From contig NZ_CP073696.1 in the NCBI RefSeq assembly GCF_025264645.1, positions 434,001-498,000 on the forward strand: a stretch of 64,000 bases of DNA, read 5' to 3'. Both the position numbers and the translations under genes were made by a program. This document shows positions 40,758-49,840 of this stretch, in pieces. This stretch comes from Edaphobacter lichenicola. GTDB lineage: Bacteria; Acidobacteriota; Terriglobia; Terriglobales; Acidobacteriaceae. The notes below the pieces were generated by a model, which worked only from the letters and a program-made list of their open reading frames with translations, did no database searches and was not told the DNA's origin. The stretch's first letter is position 1. Every line of letters begins with the position of its first letter.

Positions 40758-43700
40758 ATGAATACATGGAAGTTCTCTAAGGGTCTGTTAGGTGTTGCTG
40801 CTTCGGTCTCGATGACCGTTGGCGTGGGCCTGGCACAATCGACTGCTACCTTGTCTGGAACCGTCACCGACCCTAGTGGTGCGGTGCTGCCAGGCGCGCA
40901 TGTCAAGGTTCATTCCACTGCGACCGGGCTTGATCGTGAGGTGGTGACCGATGGAGCGGGTCTCTATGCCGTTCCTTCGTTGCAGCCAGGCGAGTATCAG
41001 GTGCAGGTCTCGGCCAGCGGATTCAGTCTCTACACCGTTCAGAAGGTCAATCTCGATGTTGACCAGACGGCGGCGATCAACGCTCAGCTGCAAGTCACTT
41101 CGTCTGGTGACGTCGTTCAGGTGGACAGCGGCGCGACGCAGATCGAGACACAGACGATGACGGTCGGGCAGGTTATCGACAAGACGACAGTACAGGAGAT
41201 TCCGTTGAATGGTCGTCACTTCCTCGACCTGACGGTGCTGACGCCCGGGGGTGTGGTTGCACCTACGGCTGGCAGCTTGACAGGTGCCAGCCGTGGGCTG
41301 GGCGCAAACGCCTTCATTACGGCTGGAAATCGCGAAGACTCTACGAACTTCCAGGTCAATGGCGTGAATCTGAACGATATGAGTCAGAATCAGATCACGT
41401 TCCAGCCTTCCATCAATACAACATCTGAGTTCAAGATCGACAACTCGACCTTTAGCGCAGAGTATGGCAGAAGCTCAGGCTCGATCGTGAATATCAGCAC
41501 CCGTTCCGGAACGAGTGCCTTTCACGGCGAAGTCTTCGATTACTTTCGCAATGAGGCGCTGGATGCGCGGAACTACTTCAATCGCGCCGCCCCGTTTGTT
41601 ACCGGCACGGCCTCCGATAAAGCTCCTTTGAAGCGCAATAACTTCGGCGCGGCTTTCGGCGGCCCGATCTGGAAGAACCATACGTTCTTCTTCGCCAGCT
41701 ATGAGGCGTTGCGGCAGCATCAGGGTGTGCTGCAGAACAGCACTGTTTTTTCTCCAACTGAACGCGCGGCTATCACGACGGGTGGAGCTCCTGCTGCGAA
41801 CTCGTTGCTGGCGTTAGTTCCTGGTGCGAACAGCATCACGACGAACAGCCAGGGAGTTCAGCAGTTCAACTTCGTGCAGTTCACTCCGGGCCCGGTGAAT
41901 ATCGATCAGGGTACGATGGATATCCTTCATGAAATTAGCGACAAGGATCAGATCCATGGGTTTTATGCGTATCAGCGGGACGTCCGGGTCGAACCAACGG
42001 GTCTGCAGGGCATCACGATTCCGGGCTTTGGCGATCATCGTGAGGGGAAACGGCAGATCCTTACGCTCAATGAGACCCATATCTTCAACCCAAACCTGGT
42101 AAATGAGGCACGGCTCGGCTTCAATCGGATCGCAATCTCGTTCGATCCTGCGACGCCGCTCAATCCGACGGACTTTCATATCGGCGACGGTATCAGCACT
42201 GCCATTGGCATTCCACTCATCACGATCGACGATCTTGGGCTCATCTTCGGCGGCCCGATGCTGGAGCCTCAGGGTAGGACCGATACCCTCGGCCTGTTCT
42301 CTGACACCGCGACTTATCTGAAGGGAAGACACAGCATCAAGTTTGGAGGAGAGTTCCGGCGGTCCCTCGCAGCGAGCTTCCAGGGGGATACCGGTGTGCT
42401 TACGTATGACACCACGGCACACTTCGAGCAGGATCTAGCCACCACCTTCACGATCACGCCCAAGACGATTGCTAGTCGTATCTACGTCAACGCGGCTGGC
42501 CTCTTTGTGCAGGACAACTTCAAGCTCACTCCAACCCTGACCCTTGAATACGGCCTGCGCTTTGAATGGAACGGAACGCCGACCGAGGGAGCGAATCGTT
42601 TCGTCAACTTCGACCCAACTACCGTCTCGCTGATTCAACATGGAGTCAACGGTGTGGGAGGCGTCTACCCGCAGAACTACAACTACGAGCCCCGCGTTGG
42701 CTTCGCATGGGATGTCTTCGCTACCGGCAAGACAGTTTTGCGAGGGGGGTACGGGTATTTGGTGGACGAACCGGTCTCCAACGTAGTTACCAACTTGGCG
42801 CAGAACCCTCCTTTCGTCTCGAAGGTCTCTTACCAGAATGCTGCGGCGCCGATCTCTGTCGAAAACCTGTTTTCCTCGGCTTTAGCGGCTGGCGTCTCAA
42901 TCAACGCGGTCAACCCCAACCTCAAGAACGCCTATATGCAGACGTACAACCTGAACGTTCAGCAGGAGTGGGTCGGGGGGATTGTTACCTCGATTGGCTA
43001 CTACGGCTCGGTTGGAAGACATCTTCGTACTGAGACCAACGAGAACCAGCCGAATGCAGCGGGAGTTCGTCCTTTCCCTGTTCTGTCCGCCAACAGCCCA
43101 ATCGATCCGGGCATCGCGTCCAACTCCAACATCGCTGAGATCGACGACTCTGGCTACTCAAGCTACAACGCACTGTGGGTCGTGGCGACGAAGAATGCCG
43201 GTCACGGCTTGCAGTTCAACATGAACTACACCTGGTCCAAGTCACTCGATACCAATTCACTCGGGTCGGAGGACGCCCTCACAGGTCCAGGCGGTGCCTT
43301 TCAAGACAGCACGAATCCGGCTGGCAACTATGGTCTGTCTGACTTCGACACGCGCCATCACTATGCCGGCAATGCGATCTACAACCTGCCCTTCAAGGGG
43401 AACCGGTTTGTAGAAGGCTACAGCCTGTCGACGATCGTTCAGTACCAGACTGGCAATCCGGTCAACATCACCTACAACACGTCGACCTTCACGGGAATTG
43501 CCGGTGTCATTCGGCCAAATCTTGTTGGTCCGATCGTGACCAAGAAGGTTCAGACCGGAATCACGAACGTTGACTTCATTCAATCGACCGTCTGCCCCGC
43601 GTCCGGGATTACACCAACGTGCAGCTTTCAAAACGTGACGGCGGGACTTGGCGACATTCAGCGCAACGCCGTTACCGGACCGGGCTTTGCGGATGTCGAT

Positions 43701-43910
43701 CTTTCGGGAGAGAAGAATACGAAGATAACGGAGCGAGTTACTTTCAAACTTCGCGCCGATGCCTTCGATATACTCAACCACCCGAACTTTGGCCAGCCAA
43801 CGGGAAACACAGCGTCGGCGACCTTTGGCCAGATCTCTTCAACCCGCTTTGCGACCAGCGATGGCGGATCTTCACGGCAACTTCAACTTAGCGGCAAGTT
43901 CGTCTTCTAA
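40758..43910 (+). CDS. TonB-dependent receptor, Oar-like, with carboxypeptidase-regulatory domain
   Basis: 1050 residues from ATG 40758 (GGAGG 9 nt upstream). Signal peptide, then residues about 27-110 are a carboxypeptidase-regulatory-like beta-sandwich (ATLSGTVTDPSGAVLPGAHVKV, YAVPSLQPGEYQVQVSASGF). The plug follows (VQEIPLNGRHFLDLTVLTPG, FQVNGVNLNDMSQNQI, EFKIDNSTFSAEYGRSSGSIVNISTRSGT), then a large barrel to the C-terminal LQLSGKFVF ending in Phe, as in outer-membrane proteins. It takes up polymers or siderophores with TonB energy. The divergent lacI-MFS operon points to a saccharide. A 16-bp-stem terminator follows. Confidence 0.94.
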   Translation: MNTWKFSKGLLGVAASVSMTVGVGLAQSTATLSGTVTDPSGAVLPGAHVKVHSTATGLDREVVTDGAGLYAVPSLQPGEYQVQVSASGFSLYTVQKVNLDVDQTAAINAQLQVTSSGDVVQVDSGATQIETQTMTVGQVIDKTTVQEIPLNGRHFLDLTVLTPGGVVAPTAGSLTGASRGLGANAFITAGNREDSTNFQVNGVNLNDMSQNQITFQPSINTTSEFKIDNSTFSAEYGRSSGSIVNISTRSGTSAFHGEVFDYFRNEALDARNYFNRAAPFVTGTASDKAPLKRNNFGAAFGGPIWKNHTFFFASYEALRQHQGVLQNSTVFSPTERAAITTGGAPAANSLLALVPGANSITTNSQGVQQFNFVQFTPGPVNIDQGTMDILHEISDKDQIHGFYAYQRDVRVEPTGLQGITIPGFGDHREGKRQILTLNETHIFNPNLVNEARLGFNRIAISFDPATPLNPTDFHIGDGISTAIGIPLITIDDLGLIFGGPMLEPQGRTDTLGLFSDTATYLKGRHSIKFGGEFRRSLAASFQGDTGVLTYDTTAHFEQDLATTFTITPKTIASRIYVNAAGLFVQDNFKLTPTLTLEYGLRFEWNGTPTEGANRFVNFDPTTVSLIQHGVNGVGGVYPQNYNYEPRVGFAWDVFATGKTVLRGGYGYLVDEPVSNVVTNLAQNPPFVSKVSYQNAAAPISVENLFSSALAAGVSINAVNPNLKNAYMQTYNLNVQQEWVGGIVTSIGYYGSVGRHLRTETNENQPNAAGVRPFPVLSANSPIDPGIASNSNIAEIDDSGYSSYNALWVVATKNAGHGLQFNMNYTWSKSLDTNSLGSEDALTGPGGAFQDSTNPAGNYGLSDFDTRHHYAGNAIYNLPFKGNRFVEGYSLSTIVQYQTGNPVNITYNTSTFTGIAGVIRPNLVGPIVTKKVQTGITNVDFIQSTVCPASGITPTCSFQNVTAGLGDIQRNAVTGPGFADVDLSGEKNTKITERVTFKLRADAFDILNHPNFGQPTGNTASATFGQISSTRFATSDGGSSRQLQLSGKFVF

Positions 43911-43923
43911 GAGGAAGCCTGCA

Positions 43924-43966
43924 AAATTCGCCTCGCTGAGTAGCTTTCAGCGAGGCGAATTTTTTT
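43924..43966 (+). terminator. Intrinsic terminator of the TonB receptor
   Basis: AAATTCGCCTCGCTGA (43924-43939), loop GTAGCTT, perfect complement TCAGCGAGGCGAATTT (43947-43962), then TTTT. Confidence 0.95.
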
Positions 43967-44003
43967 GCTCGGCTGATCGAGGTTATTCTGAGCACGGTGC
44001 CTG

Positions 44004-44480
44004 ATGAGCGATGAAATTGTTCTGCGTGACTATCGGACGTCTGATCTCGATGCGATGTTTCGGTTAGACCAAGACTGTTTTTCCGTTGAGTTTCGTTTTG
44101 ACAGCGAGTCAATTCGAGTGTACGCAGAGGAGCAAGGTGCTGTCGTTTGCGTTGCCGAAAAGGCGGGTGCGGAGATCATAGGGTTTGTGATTGTTCATGT
44201 GGAGCGTGTTGCGAAGGAATGGCGAGGATATGTCGTTACGTTGGATGTCGCAGAGCAGCATCGAGGACAGGGCATCGCTCGAAGACTGATGGAGCAGGCA
44301 GAGTTTCGCGCCGCGGCCGCTGGGGCACGATGGATGGAACTGCATGTGTTTACGGGGAATGAGAGTGCGATCCGATTTTATGAAGGAACGGGATATAAAC
44401 GAGTCGCGACAAGGCGCCGGTTCTACGGCGAGGCCGGACTCGACGCCTTTGTGTATCGAAAGGGATTGTCGAGTTTGTAA
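44004..44480 (+). CDS. GNAT-family N-acetyltransferase (RimI-like)
   Basis: 158 residues. One GNAT domain: VLRDYRTSDLDAMFRLDQDCF at the start, VVTLDVAEQHRGQGIARRLMEQAEF as motif A with R-G-Q-G-I-A for acetyl-CoA, and MELHVFTGNESAIRFYEGTGYKRV as motif B. The spacing and the EG-TGYK ending resemble RimI-type protein N-terminal acetyltransferases, but the substrate cannot be assigned. Its stop is 10 nt from the converging murA stop. Confidence 0.9.
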   Translation: MSDEIVLRDYRTSDLDAMFRLDQDCFSVEFRFDSESIRVYAEEQGAVVCVAEKAGAEIIGFVIVHVERVAKEWRGYVVTLDVAEQHRGQGIARRLMEQAEFRAAAAGARWMELHVFTGNESAIRFYEGTGYKRVATRRRFYGEAGLDAFVYRKGLSSL

Positions 44481-44489
44481 TAGGTCAAG

Positions 44490-45770
44490 TTACTTTTTAC
44501 CGAAGACATCTCCCATTCGGCGAATCTGAGCTCCGACGCCGCGAAGCTTCTCCTCGAAGTGCTCGTAGCCGCGATCAAGATGGTAGACGCGGTCGAGAAT
44601 GGTTTCGCCATCTGCGACGAGCGCCGCAAGGACCAGGGAGGCGGAAGCGCGCAGATCAGAGCACATGACGGCGGCAGATTGAAGCGGCGTTTTACCCCGG
44701 ATTGTCGCGGTGCGACCGGAGATGGTGATGTTCGCGCCCATCCGGATGAGCTCTTGAACATGCATGAAACGATTCTCGAAGATATTCTCCGTGATGGAGC
44801 TGGTGCCTTCGGCTTGAGTGGCCAGGGCCATGTACTGGGCCTGCATATCGGTGGGGAAGCCGGGATACTCTTCCGTGGTCATGTCTGCAGCTTTGAGTTC
44901 ACCGCCGGAGCGGACGCGGACGTGATCCGCACCCACATCGATCTTGACGCCGCATTGTTCGAGTTTCGAGATGAGAGCGCCGAGGTGCTTCGGTTCGCAG
45001 CAATCGACGTTGAGATCGCCGCCGGTAATTGCTCCTGCAACGAGGAAGGTTCCGGCTTCGATGCGGTCTGGGTTGATACGGTGCCGCGCGCCGTGAAGCC
45101 TGGTGACCCCCTGAACGCGAATCGTGGCGGTCCCGGCGCCTTCGATCTTGGCTCCCATGGCGATGAGCAGGGCGGCCAGGTCGGTGACTTCGGGCTCGCG
45201 AGCACAGTTCTCAAAGAGGGTCTCGCCTTCGGCCAAGGTGGCGGCCATCAGAAGATCTTCGGTTCCGGTGACGGTAATCTTGTCGAAGACGATGTGAGCG
45301 CCTTTGAGACGGTCTGCGCGAGCTTCGAGGTAGCCGTGGTCCTGGGTAATGGTGGCACCCATCGCTTCGAGGCCGCTGATGTGGAGGTCGATGGGACGGC
45401 CGCCGATGGCGCAGCCTCCAGGCATGGCGACGCGGGCAATACCTGTGCGGGCGATGAGCGGGCCAAGGACGAGTGAGCTGGCGCGCATCGTTTTGACGAT
45501 CTCATACTTGGCAACGGGGTCGGAGAGGATCGCGCATTTGATATGAGTGCGGTGCTGGGCGCGGCCGTAGCCGAGTTCAACCTCAGCGCCCATGCTGGTG
45601 AGGAGTTTGCGCTCGGTCTCAATGTCATGAACTTGAGGGATGTTCTCCAGGATGACTTCGTCTTCGGTCAGGATGGCGGCGGCCATGCATGGGAGGGCGG
45701 AGTTTTTAGCTCCGGAGACTTTAATCGTGCCAAGAAGGGGGTTGCCGCCGCGTACTACGAACTTATCCAT
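44490..45770 (-). CDS. murA: UDP-N-acetylglucosamine 1-carboxyvinyltransferase
   Basis: 426 residues. The fosfomycin-reactive Cys is present at Cys120 in RVAMPGGCAIGGRPIDLH; Lys22 in SGAKNSALP and the inside-out alpha/beta repeats (GTLTG-like) match the family. It transfers enolpyruvate from PEP to UDP-GlcNAc, the first committed step of peptidoglycan synthesis. Size and motifs are typical, with no truncation. It converges with a GNAT gene and is otherwise a single-gene unit. Confidence 0.97.
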   Translation of the reverse strand: MDKFVVRGGNPLLGTIKVSGAKNSALPCMAAAILTEDEVILENIPQVHDIETERKLLTSMGAEVELGYGRAQHRTHIKCAILSDPVAKYEIVKTMRASSLVLGPLIARTGIARVAMPGGCAIGGRPIDLHISGLEAMGATITQDHGYLEARADRLKGAHIVFDKITVTGTEDLLMAATLAEGETLFENCAREPEVTDLAALLIAMGAKIEGAGTATIRVQGVTRLHGARHRINPDRIEAGTFLVAGAITGGDLNVDCCEPKHLGALISKLEQCGVKIDVGADHVRVRSGGELKAADMTTEEYPGFPTDMQAQYMALATQAEGTSSITENIFENRFMHVQELIRMGANITISGRTATIRGKTPLQSAAVMCSDLRASASLVLAALVADGETILDRVYHLDRGYEHFEEKLRGVGAQIRRMGDVFGKK

Positions 45771-46274
45771 CTTGCCAGTTTACGGAGATTTGGCGTGGAA
45801 ATGAGTAACGGTGGTGGTTCAAGTTGCAGATCTGGCCGGAAACCATATCGTGCTGTGCTGCAGGGCTAACGTAAGTCAAAATCTATCAGCAGTTTGGCCA
45901 GCAGCTGATATGCAAATTCAATCGCAGACGAGCTTGGCAAATTCATTCGTGCTGCACTGCATAGATCGTCTCGGGCGCATGTCTTCGAGTTTCGACAGAT
46001 TTCGCAGGCGACGATAGCTCGGAATAGGGCAGAAGAGGGAGCCGCTGAGATTGTCTGGTGAAGGCCACAGAGCCGAAGAAAGGCATTAGAGTGTGAAGAA
46101 TTGATGTAGAAGTTCAGGTAATTCACGTTTTGATTACTCTCGAGCGCTTGAAAAGTGATCTGATTACCGTTGCCAGAAATCTTGGGTTACCCCGTATTTC
46201 TCTCAAGCCAAATAGTTTCTTTTCGCGTACACCTTGCATATCGCGGACGCACGTCGATCCTGCAAAGGAGAATT
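45771..46274. other. Gene-free stretch upstream of the sortase cluster
   Basis: About 500 bp between the murA start and the sortase-cluster start. Open frames here lack ribosome sites and show no motif. It should contain the divergent promoters; TGATTAC occurs twice (about 46130 and 46160). Confidence 0.5.
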
Positions 46275-47003
46275 ATGCGACTAAAAACCTTTGTTTCTCT
46301 CATGTCTGTCTGTTTAGTCAACGCTGTCGTATGGGCCGCCAGTCCGGCAGCTCCCTCTACTGATTTCACACTTTCCAGCACGTCCCACATTCCCGGCGCT
46401 ACGCTGCAGCCGGGCACCTACTCCATCCATGTTGTGAATCGTTTGTCGGATCGCATCATTCTGAAGGTCGATGCGGCGAACGGTGCTCAGCATTCAACTT
46501 TCATCGGTATTCCAAACAATAAGATTGAAAAGCCAGCGAGCAGTGGCCCCGTGAAGTGGGCCAACTCACCGGATGGCACTCCATACATTAAGGGCTGGTA
46601 CTTTAACGGAAGTCCATCGGTCGTTGAGTTCGTTTATCCAAAGGATGACGCGGTCGCAATTGCTAAGTCGAATCCCGCCAAGGTTCCGGCTGTTGATCCA
46701 GCGTCCGAGGGAAAGGTCACCGACAATACGCTCTCGCAGGACGACATGCAGTTGCTGACACTCTGGGTTCTATCGTTAGAACAGGTTGGGCCAGGAGAGG
46801 CGCCGTCTATCAAAGCTGCGCGCTATGAGATGGCCAGCGTCAGCCAGAAGCCGGCAATCAAGGCGCTGCCTCATACTGCAAGCTGGCTGCCGTGGGTATG
46901 GGTGGTTGCACTTTGCTCACTGATTGCAGCAACTGCGTTGCGCCTCATCGCGTCGAAGAACCGCACATCCCCTGCGAGCGAAAGACAGCCGCTGCGGGAG
47001 TAG
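46275..47003 (+). CDS. Exported, C-terminally anchored protein of the sortase cluster
   Basis: 242 residues from ATG 46275 (AAAGGAG 6 nt upstream). Signal peptide TFVSLMSVCLVNAVVWA; the body has a small beta-domain (TDFTLSSTSHIPGATLQPGTYSIHVVN, RIILKVDAANGAQHSTFIG) like those of other short Terriglobia exported proteins. A C-terminal membrane helix (WLPWVWVVALCSLIAATALRLIA) is followed by a basic tail. No LPxTG is visible. The sortase gene starts 2 bp after its stop, so this is a candidate partner or substrate. Role unknown. Confidence 0.72.
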   Translation: MRLKTFVSLMSVCLVNAVVWAASPAAPSTDFTLSSTSHIPGATLQPGTYSIHVVNRLSDRIILKVDAANGAQHSTFIGIPNNKIEKPASSGPVKWANSPDGTPYIKGWYFNGSPSVVEFVYPKDDAVAIAKSNPAKVPAVDPASEGKVTDNTLSQDDMQLLTLWVLSLEQVGPGEAPSIKAARYEMASVSQKPAIKALPHTASWLPWVWVVALCSLIAATALRLIASKNRTSPASERQPLRE

Positions 47004-47005
47004 GA

Positions 47006-47596
47006 ATGCGGATATCAGCACATGCCGAACATCTGCTTTGGGCGGCCGGGGCTCTCAGCCTCGGCTATTGCCTTGTAGTAGGTATTCAGGTAAGAGGATC
47101 GCAGAACATCGCCGCAGGTATTGGCAAACCTCAGCAAGCTGGCGATCTTGTTCCTCAGAACGACGCGGCCCGGGCAGACGGGGTGATTGGAAGGATAGAG
47201 ATTCCCGCGCTCGCATTGTCGGCTCCGATTACATCGGACTACGACGTGAACAGTCTTCGACTGGGCGTCGGCCATATTCCCGGAACCGCAGTGCCTGGCG
47301 GTCTTGGAACGGTCGGATTGGCAGGTCATCGCGATTCGTTTTTCAGGCCTTTGCGTCGTGTAACTCCGAAGATGGAGATACGACTTGTCGATAAAAGTGG
47401 CACCTATCATTACGTTGTAGACTCCACTGAAATCGTGAGCCCCGACAAGGTCGAGGTGCTCGATATCGTTGCACGGCCGGAACTTGCACTCATTACCTGC
47501 TTTCCCTTTGACTATGTAGGCTCCGCGCCGAGACGTTTTATCGTGCACGCTCATCTTTTGTCAGCTTCCCCGGACGGGGTTTCTGCCATCCATTAA
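47006..47596 (+). CDS. Sortase (class D/E-like transpeptidase)
   Basis: 196 residues from ATG 47006 (GGGAGTAGGA just upstream). N-terminal anchor helix HLLWAAGALSLGYCLVVGIQV. Sortase core: IGRIEIPALALSAPI, GHIPGTAVPGGLGTVGLAGHRDSFFRPLRRV (catalytic His108), then LALITCFPFDYVGSAPRRFIV (Cys165 and Arg176/177 in the expected order). Sortases cut a sorting signal and join the protein to an amine; in Gram-negative bacteria the targets are poorly known. It is flanked by an anchored protein upstream and a 743-residue protein 12 bp downstream, suggesting a dedicated small operon. Confidence 0.9.
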   Translation: MRISAHAEHLLWAAGALSLGYCLVVGIQVRGSQNIAAGIGKPQQAGDLVPQNDAARADGVIGRIEIPALALSAPITSDYDVNSLRLGVGHIPGTAVPGGLGTVGLAGHRDSFFRPLRRVTPKMEIRLVDKSGTYHYVVDSTEIVSPDKVEVLDIVARPELALITCFPFDYVGSAPRRFIVHAHLLSASPDGVSAIH

Positions 47597-47608
47597 GGAT
47601 GAGGTTTT

Positions 47609-49840
47609 ATGAGATTTGAAATCCTGGAGACGGTGCCCACGCCAGACCGTGAGATGGTCTTGCGTGCTTTGGAGATGTGTTCGCGTGAGGTCTCCAGTAA
47701 GGTTGTGCGTTACGGGGATCGGATTACCCTGCAAGGCTTAGGGCCATCGCCACGAGCAAAGAACGTCCGGGACACGACCGTGTTTCGTGTTGATGCTGAT
47801 AACGATAAAACCATCATCACCGGAGAGGTGAGTTTTCAAGCGTCAGCCATGCTTGGCGACCAAGCGCAAGGTGATGTCGTACGTTCAAAGATTGAAGAGC
47901 TCTTCAACCAGATGAAGGCGCAGATCAGCATCGACGAACTGCACGCTGGTCCTGTTTTGTCGGTGTGCGCAGCCCCGATCGAACCAGATTCAGGCGTGAC
48001 AACAGACGTTTCGAACGATGGTTCCTTCGCTGCTTTTGTTCAGAATCAAAGACTGGAGATTCGGGCCGAGCACCCAGAGTCTGGAGCGGCAGATATAGTC
48101 TCGGCATATAGCTTGGAGTTGCCGACTGATTTTGAACGAAATGCAGAATCGGAGACGCCTGTCACGATTGAGCAGAATGCTGAAGTCGAACCAGAGCGAA
48201 ATGTTTGGTTGGACGAGTTGTTTAGTCAGCTAAAGGCGCAGGGTGATCTTGAAGAGGGGTTAGCGGTTGATGGTGCTTCACCGACAACTGCTTCGATACA
48301 GGCAATGACCGGTGCCATGAACTCTGTTGCGGCAGATATATCGGAAAGGGCAGCAGATATCACCGTCTCATTGGATAAGCCGGAGGAGAGTGTGATCGCA
48401 TCCACTGAGCCCGTATTATCCGAGTCGACTTGTTTGGAGGAAAGCGGCGAACCTAAACGGACCACTCCCACCGGGCAAAATGCCGAGGTGGAACAGAATG
48501 TCGATCTGAAAGGGCGTGTCGAGCCGGAGGACAACTTCGATCTAAAACAAAATGCGTGGCTGGAAGAGCTATTTCACCAGATGAATGCGGAGATTGACGT
48601 CGAAGGCAGCCCGACAGCGCAGGATGTTATTGGCACGGCGTCAATTGATTCTTCTGATTCGTCCTTGCCGACTACCCCGGTTGATGCGCCTTCGATTTTG
48701 ACGGAAGACACTTCGGCGAAGGAAGCCGCTTTCATTGATGTTCCAGACAAAGAGACAGAAGTCATGAATTCGGATGTCGAATCCAACTCGGAGAAGGAAA
48801 TCGCGGTTGCTGAGCCGGAAGTGGCTGCTGATGCGAAGCAGCATGCCGAAGATAGCCGCACCTCCGAATTTGTGCAACATGCCGAAGTGGAATCAAGCGT
48901 CAAACTACGACCAAATCCCGCGCTGGAACAGGGTTTTAAGCATGCACAGAGTATTGAGGCGCAGCTGATTTCGCTGCAAGAAGAAAGTGCCAAGACTGTA
49001 GAGGCAGCCACAGCACAGCCGAGTATCGATCCGGGGCAAAGTGTCTGGCTGCAACACGTGACCGAGCTGGATCAGCATCCCCGAAAGCCATTAGAGACAC
49101 CGCCATTTCTAGTAGCGGGGACAGTCGAAGAGGCTCCCCCAAGAAAGCGATTTGGAAGATGGGTGATTGGATTGGTTGCGCTGCTATTAATCGCCGCCGG
49201 TATCTTCTTTTTTATGTATCGCTCTCGTATTAGCCCTGAAGTTCCCTCAGCCCAGACGGTTGAACAGCCCGCTCCTGTCACGACGGATTTGTCACCCGTG
49301 CCTGAGCCGAGTCACATGACTGGTGCGAATCCACCGTTGCCACTTACGAGGAGCCCAGTCGTCGACCCGGCACTTCAGGTGACAGACATTAGAGTGTGGT
49401 TGGATAACTGGGGGAATGCTATGCGCACACGCGATGCCGCTGCGCAGGCTGCCTTTTATGCGGACTCGGTTGACGAATACGTCGGTAAATACGATGTAAG
49501 CAAAGATGCGGTGTTAAAGGATCGGGAGGCCACCATTCACATGAGGAAGGGATTGTGGACGGTGAAGATGGAGAAGGTTGTAATCGTGAGGCAAACAAAA
49601 TCCGAAGCGGAGGTTCGCCTGGTAAAGCACTTTATTGACGAACCCGAACCATCCGAGATTGTGGAGTCGTTTGTCCCAACTCGACTCAAGCTGAAACGCG
49701 CTGATGGAAGAGGTTGGAGGATCACTTCGGAGCAGGACCTGCCGTCGCTGTCTCCACCGCGGTCAGATGAAATGAAACGGCCTGAACCATTCTCTGGTCC
49801 AGGCCGTTCGATAGAGCCGGGCACTCTGGTGGCGAACTAG
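47609..49840 (+). CDS. 743-residue protein with repeated helix modules, one TM segment and NTF2-like tail
   Basis: No name recognised. The N-terminal 110 residues form an unassigned domain (MRFEILETVPTPDREMVL, ITLQGLGPSPRAKNV). Repeats follow: IEELFNQMKAQISIDE (95-110), NVWLDELFSQLKAQGDLEE (198-216) and NAWLEELFHQMNAEIDVEG (315-333), with degenerate copies near 437 and 477. QNAEVE or QHAEVE occurs at 189, 290 and 423. The linkers are acidic and Ser/Thr-rich. One TM helix (WVIGLVALLLIAAGIFFFMY, about 518-537) is followed by a Pro linker and an NTF2/SnoaL-like domain (VWLDNWGNAMRTRDAAAQAAFYADSV, about 590-715). It follows the sortase gene by 12 bp and ends overlapping the converging murQ by 4 bp. 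Possibly a membrane scaffold. Confidence 0.75.
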   Translation: MRFEILETVPTPDREMVLRALEMCSREVSSKVVRYGDRITLQGLGPSPRAKNVRDTTVFRVDADNDKTIITGEVSFQASAMLGDQAQGDVVRSKIEELFNQMKAQISIDELHAGPVLSVCAAPIEPDSGVTTDVSNDGSFAAFVQNQRLEIRAEHPESGAADIVSAYSLELPTDFERNAESETPVTIEQNAEVEPERNVWLDELFSQLKAQGDLEEGLAVDGASPTTASIQAMTGAMNSVAADISERAADITVSLDKPEESVIASTEPVLSESTCLEESGEPKRTTPTGQNAEVEQNVDLKGRVEPEDNFDLKQNAWLEELFHQMNAEIDVEGSPTAQDVIGTASIDSSDSSLPTTPVDAPSILTEDTSAKEAAFIDVPDKETEVMNSDVESNSEKEIAVAEPEVAADAKQHAEDSRTSEFVQHAEVESSVKLRPNPALEQGFKHAQSIEAQLISLQEESAKTVEAATAQPSIDPGQSVWLQHVTELDQHPRKPLETPPFLVAGTVEEAPPRKRFGRWVIGLVALLLIAAGIFFFMYRSRISPEVPSAQTVEQPAPVTTDLSPVPEPSHMTGANPPLPLTRSPVVDPALQVTDIRVWLDNWGNAMRTRDAAAQAAFYADSVDEYVGKYDVSKDAVLKDREATIHMRKGLWTVKMEKVVIVRQTKSEAEVRLVKHFIDEPEPSEIVESFVPTRLKLKRADGRGWRITSEQDLPSLSPPRSDEMKRPEPFSGPGRSIEPGTLVAN

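Noticed and set aside
45866..46126. 86-codon minus-strand frame between murA and the sortase cluster
   Set aside because: No ribosome site or similarity that I recognise; mixed composition typical of intergenic DNA.
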